Positions 7,641-15,995 are shown, counted from the first letter of the stretch. The stretch: 64,000 nt of DNA from Clostridiales bacterium (GCA_004557905.1 SFFH01000008.1:1-64000); one strand, 5' to 3'. Notes: generated from the letters alone by a model not told the origin. Numbers and translations: made by a program.

Positions 7641-8267
7641 TTATTTGCTCAGCGAGAGCTGGCGGGCAAGACGGCGGATCTGCGGGATCATCGCGATAAC
7701 CATGCAGATGATCGTCTCCGGGATGAGGTAGGTGCCGTTGTACACGGCGGAGTAGACCAGCACATTCTGCTCGCCGGCGCCGTCGCCCCAGAAGAACACG
7801 CCGGTCAGGAACGCGCACAGGAAGCGCATGAAGGCGCCCAGCAGAATACCGGGGATCATGCCCCAGCTGTCCGGCAGCTTGCGCGCGATGCCCGCAAAGC
7901 CCAGCATCGCAAACGCGAGCGGATAGTCAAGAAGGAACTGGATCGGATGAACGAACCAGCCGCCCTGCACGAACTGGAGCAGACCGTAGGCAAAGCCGAT
8001 GGCCAGGCCCGGTCCCACGCCGTAGGCATAGGCGAACATGAAGATGGGGAGCATGGAGGCGAGCGTCACGCTGCCGCCCTGCGGCATCTCGTAGAGCTTG
8101 ACGTAGGAGAGGATGAACGCGAGCGCGATGCACAGGGAGGCATTGGCCAGCATGCGCGTGGACCACTTCTTCTGATCGCGCGTCATGATGTAGAGCACGA
8201 CGCCGAGGATGACGAGAGCGGCGAGGATGGCCCAGGTGGTAAGGCTGATTTCTGCAAATTCGAGCAT
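7641..8267 (-). CDS. thiT: Thiamine ECF transporter S component ThiT
   Basis: A 208-residue integral membrane protein of the ThiT/YuaJ family, the thiamine-binding S component that docks to a shared EcfA-EcfA'-EcfT module (not in this window). Six hydrophobic helices are visible. Family signatures include LYEMPQGGSVTLASMLPI, the loop segment QFVQGGWFVHPIQFLLDYPLAF and the late GVFFWG/NGTYLIPE region that lines the thiamine pocket in characterised ThiT. AAAGGGG precedes the ATG. The upstream TPP riboswitch with an intrinsic terminator independently supports thiamine as ligand and predicts repression when TPP is plentiful. Confidence 0.95.
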   Translation of the reverse strand: MLEFAEISLTTWAILAALVILGVVLYIMTRDQKKWSTRMLANASLCIALAFILSYVKLYEMPQGGSVTLASMLPIFMFAYAYGVGPGLAIGFAYGLLQFVQGGWFVHPIQFLLDYPLAFAMLGFAGIARKLPDSWGMIPGILLGAFMRFLCAFLTGVFFWGDGAGEQNVLVYSAVYNGTYLIPETIICMVIAMIPQIRRLARQLSLSK

Positions 8268-8315
8268 GGGAAAAAACCCCTTTCGTAAATGTCAATTCGC
8301 AGGCCGCCTGTGATG

Positions 8316-8352
8316 AAAAAGGCCGCAGCTCTTAGAAAAGCCGCGGCCTTGT
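8316..8352 (-). terminator. Riboswitch expression-platform terminator (thiT)
   Basis: On the minus strand AAGGCCGC pairs with GCGGCCTT across an AT-rich loop and is followed by a U run, placed between the TPP aptamer and the thiT ribosome site. It is the expected off-state structure. Confidence 0.8.
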
Positions 8353-8359
8353 CAAGCAA

Positions 8360-8447
8360 GATACGTCGCTTCCCTACGGTAGGATTACCTACACAGGTTC
8401 AAAGGGACCGGCCAAATGGCCATCTCAGCAGTCACGCGCCCCCAGCG
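8360..8447 (-). promoter_or_regulatory. TPP riboswitch (THI element)
   Basis: The minus strand carries the conserved blocks of the TPP aptamer in order: GGGGGCGC, GCTGAGA, CCTTTGAACCTG, GTAGGTAAT and CCGTAGGGAAGCG. The long internal P3-side arm (GGCCATTTGGCC) is a tolerated variation. It binds thiamine pyrophosphate and here controls thiT by transcription termination. Confidence 0.95.
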
Positions 8448-8466
8448 GTCATTGAATTGTGAGCAT

Positions 8467-8495
8467 ATTATAGGCGCGTTCCGGCACCTTGTCAA
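8467..8495 (-). promoter_or_regulatory. Sigma-A type promoter for TPP riboswitch/thiT
   Basis: On the minus strand perfect consensus TTGACA (8495-8490), 17-base spacer, TATAAT (8472-8467), about 20 bases before the aptamer. Confidence 0.9.
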
Positions 8496-8504
8496 GCATG
8501 ATTT

Positions 8505-9473
8505 TCAGAAGCCGCCATTGCCCATCAGCAGCGCCATGACGCCCTTCTGTGCATGCAGGCGGTTTTCCGCCTCGTCAAAGATCACGCTGTGCGCGCCGTC
8601 GATGACCTCGGCAGTAACCTCCTCGCCGCGGTGTGCCGGCAGGCAGTGCAGGAAGATGCAGTCCTTCTTCGCCACGGCAAGGCAGTCTGCGTTGATCTGA
8701 TAGCCGGCAAACGCTTTTTTGCGCACCTCGGCCTCGCCTTCCTGGCCCATGCTGGCCCAGACGTCGGTGTAGAGCACGTCCGCATCCTTGCAGGCCTCCA
8801 GCGGATCAGTGCAGATGGTGACCTTGCTGCCATGCTTTTCGGCGTTGGCGACGGCCCAGGCGGTGTAGACGGGATTCGGCTTGTAGCCATCCGGGCTGGC
8901 GATGGCCACGTCCAGACCGAGCTTGGAGCAGCCGAGCATCAGGGAGTGGGCCATGTTGTTGCCGTCGCCCACAAACGCGAGCTTGAGGCCCTTGAGCATG
9001 CCCTTCTTCTCGTAGATGGTCATCAGGTCAGCCAGCACCTGGCAGGGATGGAATTCGTCTGTCAGGCCGTTGATGATCGGGATGCTGCCGTATTTGGCCA
9101 GCGCTTCCAGATCGCTCTGCTTGAACGTACGGATCATGATGCCGTCCACCATGCGAGAGAGCACCTGCGCGGTATCGCTGATCGGTTCGCCGCGGCCGAG
9201 CTGGATATCCGCCGTGGAGAGGAACAGCGCGCTGCCGCCCAGCTGCGACGTGCCGACCTCGAAGGAGACGCGCGTGCGCGTGGAGGACTTGGCAAAGATC
9301 ATCGCCAGCGTCTTGCCGGAAAGGCAGCTCTGCTTCTGTCCGCTCTTCTGCATGGCCTTGAGCTTAAGGGCATGGGAGAGGCACTGGTAAATCTCGTCCT
9401 CGCTCCAGTCCTGCAGGGTCAGAAGATGCTTCTGCGTGAAAGGCGCCTTGGCCTGATAGTTCATGAGATCCAT
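8505..9473 (-). CDS. argF: Ornithine carbamoyltransferase
   Basis: A 322-residue enzyme that makes citrulline from ornithine and carbamoyl phosphate in arginine synthesis (or runs in reverse in the deiminase pathway). The carbamoyl-phosphate site SSTRTR lies in FAKSSTRTRVSFE, the GRGEPISDTAQVLSRM loop and DEFHPCQ follow, and HCLPAHRG is near the C-terminus. The start at 9473 has GAGGAGG upstream; an in-frame ATG at 9557 is ahead of the promoter and so unlikely. No other arginine gene is adjacent, so direction of use in the cell is not shown. Confidence 0.95.
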   Translation of the reverse strand: MDLMNYQAKAPFTQKHLLTLQDWSEDEIYQCLSHALKLKAMQKSGQKQSCLSGKTLAMIFAKSSTRTRVSFEVGTSQLGGSALFLSTADIQLGRGEPISDTAQVLSRMVDGIMIRTFKQSDLEALAKYGSIPIINGLTDEFHPCQVLADLMTIYEKKGMLKGLKLAFVGDGNNMAHSLMLGCSKLGLDVAIASPDGYKPNPVYTAWAVANAEKHGSKVTICTDPLEACKDADVLYTDVWASMGQEGEAEVRKKAFAGYQINADCLAVAKKDCIFLHCLPAHRGEEVTAEVIDGAHSVIFDEAENRLHAQKGVMALLMGNGGF

Positions 9474-9509
9474 GGATGAATTCCTCCTCAAATGCATCAA
9501 GCGCGCATA

Positions 9510-9538
9510 ATTATACACCAGATTTACATAATATGCAA
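9510..9538 (-). promoter_or_regulatory. Sigma-A type promoter for argF
   Basis: On the minus strand TTGCAT (9538-9533), 17-base spacer, TATAAT (9515-9510). No clear arginine operator was recognised. Confidence 0.75.
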
Positions 9539-9617
9539 GCCCATCGTCAGATTTCATGATGGAAGTTTTGTAAACTGCCGCTTTTTTATGAAAATAGGGG
9601 TTTCCGGTGAAAAGGCC

Positions 9618-9646
9618 TTGAAAAGCAGACGTTTTCAGGATAAAAT
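9618..9646 (+). promoter_or_regulatory. Sigma-A type promoter for aroK operon
   Basis: TTGAAA (9618-9623), 17-base spacer, TAAAAT (9641-9646), divergent from the argF promoter. Confidence 0.75.
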
Positions 9647-9673
9647 ATACAGGGATTTTTTGTAGAGAGAAGG

Positions 9674-10201
9674 ATGGCGTTGGGCAATATCGTTTTGATC
9701 GGCATGCCGGGCTGCGGCAAGAGCACCGTGGGCGTGCTGCTGGCCAAGGCGCTGGGCATGGCGTTTGTGGATACGGACGTGGTCTTCCAGGCCAAGGAAG
9801 GCCGGAAGCTTCAGAGAATCATCGAGGAGATCGGCATCGACGCGTTTCTAGCGCGGGAGGAGGAGGCGATCCTCAGCCTCTCCTGCAACAAGACCGTCAT
9901 CGCGACCGGCGGCAGCGTGGTCTATGGCCGGCGCGCGATGAAGCGGCTGCACGAGAACGGCGTGGTGGTCTATATCCGTCTGCCGTACCAGGAGATCGAG
10001 CGCAGGCTGTCCAACCTGGCGACCCGCGGCGTAACGCTGCGTGAGGGGCAGACGCTTTTTGACCTGTATGAGGAACGCATTCCGCTGTACGAAAAGGAAG
10101 CGGACGTCGTACTGGATGCCACGGGCCTTCAGATCGAGCAGACGGTGGAGGCGATCGCCCGGCGCATGGAGACGATGAACGGAGCGGGTTATGACATCTG
10201 A
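9674..10201 (+). CDS. aroK: Shikimate kinase
   Basis: A 175-residue P-loop kinase phosphorylating shikimate at the 3-OH in aromatic amino acid synthesis. Walker A GMPGCGKST is at residues 10-18, the shikimate-binding DTD follows (VDTDVVF), then FLAREEEAIL, the GGS motif (IATGGSVVYG) and the lid arginine region RRLSNLATRGVTL. The distal RxxxY motif region appears as EERIPLYEKEADVVLD. Length is normal. The Nudix gene overlaps its 3' end by 11 bases, suggesting coupling. Other aro genes are not in this window. Confidence 0.92.
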   Translation: MALGNIVLIGMPGCGKSTVGVLLAKALGMAFVDTDVVFQAKEGRKLQRIIEEIGIDAFLAREEEAILSLSCNKTVIATGGSVVYGRRAMKRLHENGVVVYIRLPYQEIERRLSNLATRGVTLREGQTLFDLYEERIPLYEKEADVVLDATGLQIEQTVEAIARRMETMNGAGYDI

Positions 10202-10700
10202 AATCTGGGACCTGTACGACGGAAACGGACAGAAGACCGGACGCACGATGGTGCGCGGCGAGGATGTGCCCGCAGGGCTGTACCATCTGGGCGTGCACAT
10301 CTGGCCGATGAACAGCCGGGGGGAGTTTCTCGTGCAGAAGCGCTCGATGACGGTGCAGTGGAAGCCCGGTATCTGGGCGGTGACCGGCGGCTCCGCCATG
10401 GCCGGTGAGGATGCGCTGACGGCGGCCCGCCGGGAGCTGCGCGAGGAGCTTGGAGTTGACGCCGGCGAGGATGAGCTCAGGCGAATCGCATGTCTGCGCC
10501 GGACCAATTCCTTCTGCAATGTGTTTGTCATCAAGATTGACCGGCCTGCGGAAGACTTTGTGCTTCAGAAGGAGGAGGTCAGCGCCGTGCGTTGGTGCGA
10601 TGCGGACCGCCTGATGCGCATGGTTGCGGACAATACGTTTTATAATTACGGCGACGCCTATTTCAGGATGCTGCTCCAGTACCAGCGGACACACCGGTGA
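10191..10700 (+). CDS. Nudix hydrolase
   Basis: A 169-residue Nudix-fold pyrophosphohydrolase. The Nudix box is complete at about residues 66-88: Gly, five residues, Glu, seven residues, then REL-x-EE-x-GV (ARRELREELGV). The N-terminal pattern IWDLYDGNGQKTGRTMVRGEDVPAGLYHLGVHIWP is that of the YfcD/isopentenyl-diphosphate-isomerase-like subgroup, often acting on unidentified nucleoside or prenyl diphosphates. Substrate cannot be assigned. It overlaps aroK and precedes a THUMP-like protein gene by 36 bases, so probably belongs to the aroK transcript. Confidence 0.88.
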   Translation: MTSEIWDLYDGNGQKTGRTMVRGEDVPAGLYHLGVHIWPMNSRGEFLVQKRSMTVQWKPGIWAVTGGSAMAGEDALTAARRELREELGVDAGEDELRRIACLRRTNSFCNVFVIKIDRPAEDFVLQKEEVSAVRWCDADRLMRMVADNTFYNYGDAYFRMLLQYQRTHR

Positions 10701-10736
10701 CGCGGCGCCGAACAGAATTTTGAGGATATAAGCGAT

Positions 10737-11732
10737 ATGAAGAAACTGTATTTTTCCACGTTTGTTCAGGGCCTTGAAAAGCCCGTCGAGGCGATGCTGC
10801 GCAAGGAAGGCGGCGTCGCCGTGGAGCGCGTTGTGCCGGGCGCGGCGCTGTATCGCAGCGTCAGGGAGCCGGCGATGCCGTTTGTGCATCAGACGTTCAG
10901 CGTGCTTTTCCAGATGAAGCCGGTTGCCGGCGTCGATGACGCGGTCAAGCGCCTGCTGTCCTCGGGCGGCTGGCTGGACCGTTTCCCGTATGAGGAAACC
11001 CAGGGCAAGCGCTTCCGCATCGTGACGGCGATGGGCGACAAGCTCGTCGCGGCGAACATGCGCTATGTGGACATGCTTGAAAAGATCATCTGCGAGAACA
11101 CCGGCATGCGCACCTACCGGGAGCGACCGGATGTGGAGCTGTGGGTGCTCTGCCGTCCGGAGGCGGCGTATTTCCTCTGGCGGCTGGGCAAGCAGTCCGC
11201 AACCCGTCAGGAGGGACAGCTGCGCACGGACGTGTGCGCGGTGGTGTCCTTCCTGTCCGCCTGCGGCTCGAAGAACGCGACCGTGCTGGGCTGCACCAAC
11301 GTCCCTCTGCCCGCGGCGCTCAAAAACGGCGGCGCGCGCGCTCTGACCTGCGTATGCCCCGACCGAGCCAGCGCGAAGCTGATCGAGGGCAAGCTGCGCG
11401 GTGTGCGCGTGTGTGAGGGCTCCAGCGGCTACACCGATCTGGCAGACGGCAGCCAGCAGGCAGTCGTCCTGCATCTGCCGGTCAAGGCGGAAAAGACCGC
11501 GGGGCTTGAATCGGACCTGCGTAATGCGCTGTTTGAGGCGCGGCGCATTCTGGATGCCGATGGCCGCCTGATCGTCATCGCGTCGCTGGCGCACGCTGAA
11601 AGCACGCTGCGCAAGACGCAGGGCGTGCGCATGCTGGCCCGTTACGACCTGACGCTCAGCGGACAAAGGAGCGCCATTTGGGTCATGACGACGAAACCCA
11701 CAGACGTTGAAGAAGGCCTGATCGAGCAATGA
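10737..11732 (+). CDS. THUMP/TrmN-like RNA methyltransferase relative, degenerate
   Basis: A 331-residue protein. Residues about 75-150 (FRIVTAMGDKLVAANMRYVDMLEKII ... TGMRTYRERPDVELWVLCR) resemble the THUMP-to-Rossmann linker of the Trm14/RlmL RNA methyltransferase family. The following Rossmann-like half reads VSFLSACGSKNATVLGCTNV but lacks the glycine-rich SAM loop and the catalytic (N/D)PPY motif; the expected position shows VVLHLPVKAE. I infer a divergent or inactive relative that may still bind RNA. GAGGATATAAGCG precedes the ATG. It overlaps the next gene by four bases, so both are likely coupled. Confidence 0.55.
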   Translation: MKKLYFSTFVQGLEKPVEAMLRKEGGVAVERVVPGAALYRSVREPAMPFVHQTFSVLFQMKPVAGVDDAVKRLLSSGGWLDRFPYEETQGKRFRIVTAMGDKLVAANMRYVDMLEKIICENTGMRTYRERPDVELWVLCRPEAAYFLWRLGKQSATRQEGQLRTDVCAVVSFLSACGSKNATVLGCTNVPLPAALKNGGARALTCVCPDRASAKLIEGKLRGVRVCEGSSGYTDLADGSQQAVVLHLPVKAEKTAGLESDLRNALFEARRILDADGRLIVIASLAHAESTLRKTQGVRMLARYDLTLSGQRSAIWVMTTKPTDVEEGLIEQ

Positions 11733-12958
11733 GCGCAAAAAAGAAGAGAAAAAAGAAAAAGAAGGGTGCATCGCTCGCCGGCCGCATGCTGATTCTCGTC
11801 CTGGTGCTGGCGCTGCTGGGCGTCGCCGTCTGGAAGATCAGCGGCCTTGTCAGGGGCAATTCGACGACTGCGATCGCGCGCAGCGGCGTGCTGGGCGATG
11901 AATACCAGGGCACGGTGGTCATCGCGCGCAACGAGACGCTCTATGAGACGGAGAACAAGACGAGCGTCGATTTTATTGCCAGCGAGGGCAGCAGGGTCTC
12001 CCGCTCGAGTGTCATCTGCAAGGTGTATTCCTCCGGCTACAACCAGACGGAGATCAACCGGCTGCAGACGTACCGCGAGGAGATCCAGAATTATCACGTG
12101 AACCAGGTGCTGAGCACCTATGTTGACGCCGCGCTGGACGCGGACAACGAGGAAATCTCATCGCTGGCGCAGCAGGTTCGTACACTCGTGCAGGGCAGAG
12201 GCGTGGGCAGCCTGAGCAACCTGGAGACGCAGCTGCAAAGCGCGCTGACGGTGCGCAAGAACTATCTGCGCCAAAAGTATCCGGACGATCAGACGCTGTC
12301 TGAGCTGTACAAGGTGGAAAACGACCAGCTCAAGAAGATCGAGAGCTGGACGACAACCTACACGGCGAATGAGGACTGCATCGTCAGCTTCTATACGGAC
12401 GGCTATGAAAACATGGTCAACGCCAAGACGTACGGCACGCTGACGCCCAGCGATATCCGCTCCGTCATCCGCGGCATTGCACCGCAGGGCGCCACGGCGG
12501 CGGAGCGCGGCAGCGACTCGATCTTCCGCACGGTCATCGAGGACGAGTGGTACGCGCTGTTCCTGTGCACGAACAAGGACTGGAACCCCGTCGTCGGCGA
12601 GGCATACCAGATGCAGCTGACCGGCTTTGACAACTATGTGCTCTCCGCGCAGGTGGAGTCCTTTACGCGCATCGGCGGTGACTTGCTGCTGCGCATGCGC
12701 GTGCACTCGAGCGTGGAGCCGGTGCTCAACATCCGCACCTGCGGTGCGACGGTGGGCGATTTCGTCTCCGGCGTGTATGTGCCCATGAACGCGCTGTACA
12801 CGCTGGAAAACATGATCGGCGTGGTGGTGCTGGAGGGCGGCATGCAGACGTTTGTACCGGTGACAGTGATCTCCTATCCCGATGACAAGACGGCGTTTGT
12901 CCGGCCGACGCTGTCCGGTTCGCCGCTGGAAGATGGAAAGACCGTTGTGCTCTTCTAA
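11729..12958 (+). CDS. HlyD-like membrane-fusion family protein of the sepF cluster
   Basis: A 409-residue protein with an extremely basic cytoplasmic N-terminus (KKKRKKKKK), one transmembrane segment at about residues 17-37, and an extracytoplasmic region that begins with a biotinyl-lipoyl-like half (ARNETLYETENKTSVDFIASEGSRVSRSSVICKVYSSG), a central alpha-helical stretch (about 105-205) and a second beta-rich half. This is the layout of HlyD/RND adaptor-like proteins. In Clostridia it commonly precedes yggS-sepF-ylmH-divIVA, with no linked ABC or RND pump, so a role in envelope or division rather than export is plausible. The exact role is unknown. Confidence 0.72.
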   Translation: MSAKKKRKKKKKGASLAGRMLILVLVLALLGVAVWKISGLVRGNSTTAIARSGVLGDEYQGTVVIARNETLYETENKTSVDFIASEGSRVSRSSVICKVYSSGYNQTEINRLQTYREEIQNYHVNQVLSTYVDAALDADNEEISSLAQQVRTLVQGRGVGSLSNLETQLQSALTVRKNYLRQKYPDDQTLSELYKVENDQLKKIESWTTTYTANEDCIVSFYTDGYENMVNAKTYGTLTPSDIRSVIRGIAPQGATAAERGSDSIFRTVIEDEWYALFLCTNKDWNPVVGEAYQMQLTGFDNYVLSAQVESFTRIGGDLLLRMRVHSSVEPVLNIRTCGATVGDFVSGVYVPMNALYTLENMIGVVVLEGGMQTFVPVTVISYPDDKTAFVRPTLSGSPLEDGKTVVLF

Positions 12959-12970
12959 GCAGAGGATGAA

Positions 12971-13714
12971 ATGATGGAACAGGATATGCTTTTGCGCGTT
13001 CAGAGAATCCGCAGGGAGCTTGAGGAAGCTGCCGCGGAGCGCTGGGGCCGCGCGCCGCAGATCATTGCTGTGAGCAAAACCGTCGAGGCGGCCAAGGTCA
13101 ACGCCGTTCGCGAGGCGGGCATCACGCGTCTGGGTGAAAACCGTGTGCAGGAAATCATGGAAAAGCTGCCGTATCTTGACGCTTCTTTTCAAATTGATCT
13201 CATTGGACGGTTGCAAAACAACAAGGTTAAATATATAATAGATAAAGTCGGCATGATTCAGTCGCTGGACCGCATGAGCCTTGCGCAGGAGATTGACCGG
13301 CGCGCGCAGCAGCATGGCCTGCGCATGCCGGTGCTCATTCAGGTCAACATCGGCGATGAACCGCAGAAGGGCGGCATTCCCGCAGCGGAAACGCTCTCCT
13401 TCGCACGGATGGCCGCCGCGCTGCCGGGCCTTGAGATCCGGGGGCTGATGGCCGTCATGCCCAACCTTAATGACGATGATGAGCTGCGCCCGTATTTTAC
13501 GCGGATGCGCAGCCTGTTTGATGCACTGAAAGAGGAGAACATCGCCGGTACCCGGATTGAAGAGCTGTCCATGGGCATGTCCGGCGATTACTTGCTGGCG
13601 GCGCAGGAGGGTGCGACGCACGTTCGGATTGGCTCTGCGATCTTCGGTTCCCGCACATATGCCGCGCCCGCAGGTCAGGCAGAGGATACGCTCAAGGGGG
13701 ATACGCATTCATGA
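12971..13714 (+). CDS. YggS/YlmE family PLP-binding protein
   Basis: A 247-residue PLP-dependent homeostasis protein (PLPBP family), a TIM-barrel related to alanine racemase N-domain. The PLP lysine lies in IIAVSKTVEAAKV, and LGENRVQE, FIGRLQNNK-like IDLIGRLQNNK, MIQSLDR, VLIQVNIGDEPQKGG and ELSMGMSGDY follow as in the family, with the phosphate-binding RIGSAIFGSR near the end. It modulates cellular PLP and amino acid pools. An adjacent ATG at 12974 is equally possible; AGAGGA lies upstream. It overlaps sepF by four bases (ATGA). Confidence 0.93.
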   Translation: MMEQDMLLRVQRIRRELEEAAAERWGRAPQIIAVSKTVEAAKVNAVREAGITRLGENRVQEIMEKLPYLDASFQIDLIGRLQNNKVKYIIDKVGMIQSLDRMSLAQEIDRRAQQHGLRMPVLIQVNIGDEPQKGGIPAAETLSFARMAAALPGLEIRGLMAVMPNLNDDDELRPYFTRMRSLFDALKEENIAGTRIEELSMGMSGDYLLAAQEGATHVRIGSAIFGSRTYAAPAGQAEDTLKGDTHS

Positions 13715-14304
13715 ATTTTTTGAGCTCGCTTTCCAGAAAGCTCGGCTTTACGGGCGGAGACGAGGACGAACGCGACGAGGAGCTCGAGGAAAACGAGCTT
13801 GAGGACGAAGAGGAAGAGGACGACGAGGAGGAAGGCTCTGGCTTCTCGTTCCGGTTTCCCTTTGGCAGCTCGATGCGCAACAAGCAGCAGGCGGTCTACG
13901 AGGACGAGGAAGAGGAGCCTGCGCCGCAGCCTCGCAGGACGGATCCACAGGGCCAGAGCCGCGCTTCTTCCCGCCGCGGCAATGTGATCCACGACGCGAG
14001 AATGGATCCCCGTGCGGCGCAGGAGCCTCAGTACACGCATTGCGAACGCATCGTCAACGTTCGCCAGATTGAGGAGAGCCGCGAGATCATCAAGTATCTG
14101 CTGCGCGGCGAGAGCATTCTGCTCAACCTTGAAAACATCGATCCCAAGGACTGCGGCCGCGTGGTCGATCTGCTCAGCGGCGCGGCGTTCGCCCTTCAGG
14201 GCAGGATGATCAAGGTGGCGCATCTGTCCTATCTGCTTGCGCCGGAAAACGTGGAGATCATCGAAGAGGATATTTACGCGGCCAACCGCGCACGATACAG
14301 ATAA
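13711..14304 (+). CDS. sepF: Cell division protein SepF
   Basis: A 197-residue SepF, which binds the FtsZ C-terminus and anchors the ring to the membrane. The N-terminal amphipathic helix MNFLSSLSRKLGF is visible, then a linker of about 90 residues with long Glu/Asp runs and an Arg/Gln-rich part, then the globular SepF domain (about 115-190) with ILLNLENIDPKDCGRVVDLLSGAAFAL and IKVAHLSYLLAPENVEI. The highly acidic linker is longer than in Bacillus SepF (about 150 residues in total). Its start overlaps the YggS stop, and ylmH follows. Confidence 0.94.
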   Translation: MNFLSSLSRKLGFTGGDEDERDEELEENELEDEEEEDDEEEGSGFSFRFPFGSSMRNKQQAVYEDEEEEPAPQPRRTDPQGQSRASSRRGNVIHDARMDPRAAQEPQYTHCERIVNVRQIEESREIIKYLLRGESILLNLENIDPKDCGRVVDLLSGAAFALQGRMIKVAHLSYLLAPENVEIIEEDIYAANRARYR

Positions 14305-14315
14305 GCGCAGGCGAT

Positions 14316-15053
14316 ATGGAAGACACACAAAAAGCGCTGGAGAATGCCGCAAAGCTGGCTGGCGAAAAGGGACTGACCCGCTTTACGCGCTTCCTTGATC
14401 CTGCGGAGACCGAGCTTTGCAGGCATCTGGCCAGGCAGTACGACGCAGGGTTTTCTGCCTGGGGCGGGTACGATCAGGCGGAGCGCGTCGTGGGCTGCTT
14501 CAGCCCTGCCGGCGAGGAGATGGACACCGCTCAGTATCCGGTTGTCTGCCTGCACAGCCGGTACTCGCCCAAATTCTGCTCGATCACACATCGGGATCTT
14601 CTGGGGTCATTTATGGCTTTGGGCTTGACAAGATCCTGCGCAGGCGATATGATCATTGCAGGGACGGATATCTATCTGTTTGCCCATGCGCAGACGGCTG
14701 ATTTTATCGCGCAGTCGATGAAGAGCGCATGCAAAGCCCCGCTTGATTTTCATGCGCTCACTGAGACGCCGCAGATGCCGGAGCCGGAGGGAACGCGATT
14801 TTCTGCCGTCGTCAGCTCGCTCAGGCTCGACGCCGTGCTTGCCGCGGCGTACAGGCTCTCCCGCAGCGAGGCGGCGGACAGCATCCGGGCCGGTCTGGTC
14901 AAGGTCAATCACCTTGCGTGCGACCGCGTGGATCTGCCGCTTCAGGAGGGTGCGCTGCTCTCCATGCGCGGCAGAGGGCGCGTGCGCCTTTTGTCTGTCG
15001 ACGGCACGACCAGGAAACATCGTATCGGGATTACCATGTTCCGGTACGAGTAA
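14316..15053 (+). CDS. ylmH: YlmH family S4-domain RNA-binding protein
   Basis: A 245-residue YlmH-like protein. The N-terminal two thirds (LTRFTRFLDPAETELC ... FSAWGGYDQAERVVGCF ... DLLGSFMALGLTRSCAGDMI) match the family-specific domain; the S4 RNA-binding domain is at about 170-225 (RLDAVLAAAYRLSRSEAADSIRAGLVKVN). YlmH has been linked to rescue of stalled ribosomes and to the division cluster. It lies between sepF and divIVA as in most Bacillota. Confidence 0.93.
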   Translation: MEDTQKALENAAKLAGEKGLTRFTRFLDPAETELCRHLARQYDAGFSAWGGYDQAERVVGCFSPAGEEMDTAQYPVVCLHSRYSPKFCSITHRDLLGSFMALGLTRSCAGDMIIAGTDIYLFAHAQTADFIAQSMKSACKAPLDFHALTETPQMPEPEGTRFSAVVSSLRLDAVLAAAYRLSRSEAADSIRAGLVKVNHLACDRVDLPLQEGALLSMRGRGRVRLLSVDGTTRKHRIGITMFRYE

Positions 15054-15087
15054 TTTATGAACATTTGCTTTGAAAGGAGCTCTTCTC

Positions 15088-15600
15088 ATGGCTATCACGC
15101 TGGATACGATCGTCAATAAGGTGTTTAAGGTTGTCAAAAACGGCTACGACAACAACGAGGTGGAGGCTTTCCTCGATGAAATCCTCGAGGAAATGGAGAA
15201 CCGTGAGGCAGAGACCGAAAAGCTGAAGGAGAAGATTGCGGCGCTCACCGGCGAGCTCGAGCAGGCGAAGGCCCAGCTAGCCGCCCGTCCGGCAGCCGCG
15301 CCGGCCGCCTCTGTGCAGGCTGCTCCTGAGCGTCACAGCGAGAGCTTTGAGCTCGTACTGACGAAGGCAAAGGGCGCCTATGATGAGATTGTCGCAGCCG
15401 CCGATGCCCGCGCGGAGGAGATCGTGAGCAAGGCCAATCAGGAGGCTGCGTCCATCCGCTCCAACGCGGAGAGCCAGATCACCGATCTGACGGACAAGCT
15501 CGCCGCGCTGCGCAAGCAGACGGCGGATTACTACGCTGCGCTGAAGAAGGTTGTGGATGCGCAGAACGCCTCCATGGATCAGATCAAGAAGCTGCTGTAA
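15088..15600 (+). CDS. divIVA: DivIVA domain protein
   Basis: A 170-residue coiled-coil protein that senses curved membrane at poles and septa. The N-terminal DivIVA domain shows IVNKVFKVVKNGYDNNEVEAFLDEILEEME; the rest is predicted coiled coil interrupted by an Ala/Pro-rich linker at about residues 65-82. The start at 15088 has AAAGGAG upstream; an earlier in-frame start at 15070 has none. It is the last gene of the sepF cluster, followed by a terminator. In Clostridia several DivIVA paralogues exist, so the exact role in division, polarity or sporulation is unsettled. Confidence 0.92.
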   Translation: MAITLDTIVNKVFKVVKNGYDNNEVEAFLDEILEEMENREAETEKLKEKIAALTGELEQAKAQLAARPAAAPAASVQAAPERHSESFELVLTKAKGAYDEIVAAADARAEEIVSKANQEAASIRSNAESQITDLTDKLAALRKQTADYYAALKKVVDAQNASMDQIKKLL

Positions 15601-15610
15601 GCACAACTCG

Positions 15611-15635
15611 GGCAGGGCATCGCCCTGCCTTTTTC
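15611..15635 (+). terminator. Intrinsic terminator after divIVA
   Basis: GGCAGGGC and GCCCTGCC form an 8-base stem with a three-base loop, followed by TTTTTC. Confidence 0.9.
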
Positions 15636-15704
15636 TTTTCGTATGCGGCTTCATCAGGATAATTCTGCCGTTTTTCAAGCAAGATAGGCTTAGGAGGGAG
15701 GCAG

Positions 15705-15995
15705 ATGAATCCTTTCGACTTTGACTTTATCCTGCGCAGGTTTGAGCATCTGGCACAGCGCCTGGAGCTGATGCATTTGGAGGCGTACCTTCGCTATGTA
15801 CACGACTGGCGCAAGCGGCTGTTTTTTGATTTTCTAAGCGGCATTGCGCGGGGCGTTGGCTTTTCGCTCGGCTTTTCCGTGCTGGGTGCGCTGCTGCTGT
15901 ATATTCTGAAGAACATTGCGCTGAGCAATCTGCCGGTGATTGGCAAGTTCCTGGCAGAGCTGGTGCGGATCGTGGAGAACAATCTTGGATCATGA
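15705..15995 (+). CDS. DUF5665 membrane protein
   Basis: A 96-residue protein with an N-terminal amphipathic part (LAQRLELMHLEAYLRYVHDWRKRLFFDFLSGIARGVG) and one transmembrane helix (FSLGFSVLGALLLYILKNIA). This arrangement matches DUF5665, common in spore-forming Bacillota and of unknown function. AGGAGGGAGG precedes the ATG. Its stop overlaps the lspA start by four bases, so the two are co-translated. Confidence 0.85.
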   Translation: MNPFDFDFILRRFEHLAQRLELMHLEAYLRYVHDWRKRLFFDFLSGIARGVGFSLGFSVLGALLLYILKNIALSNLPVIGKFLAELVRIVENNLGS

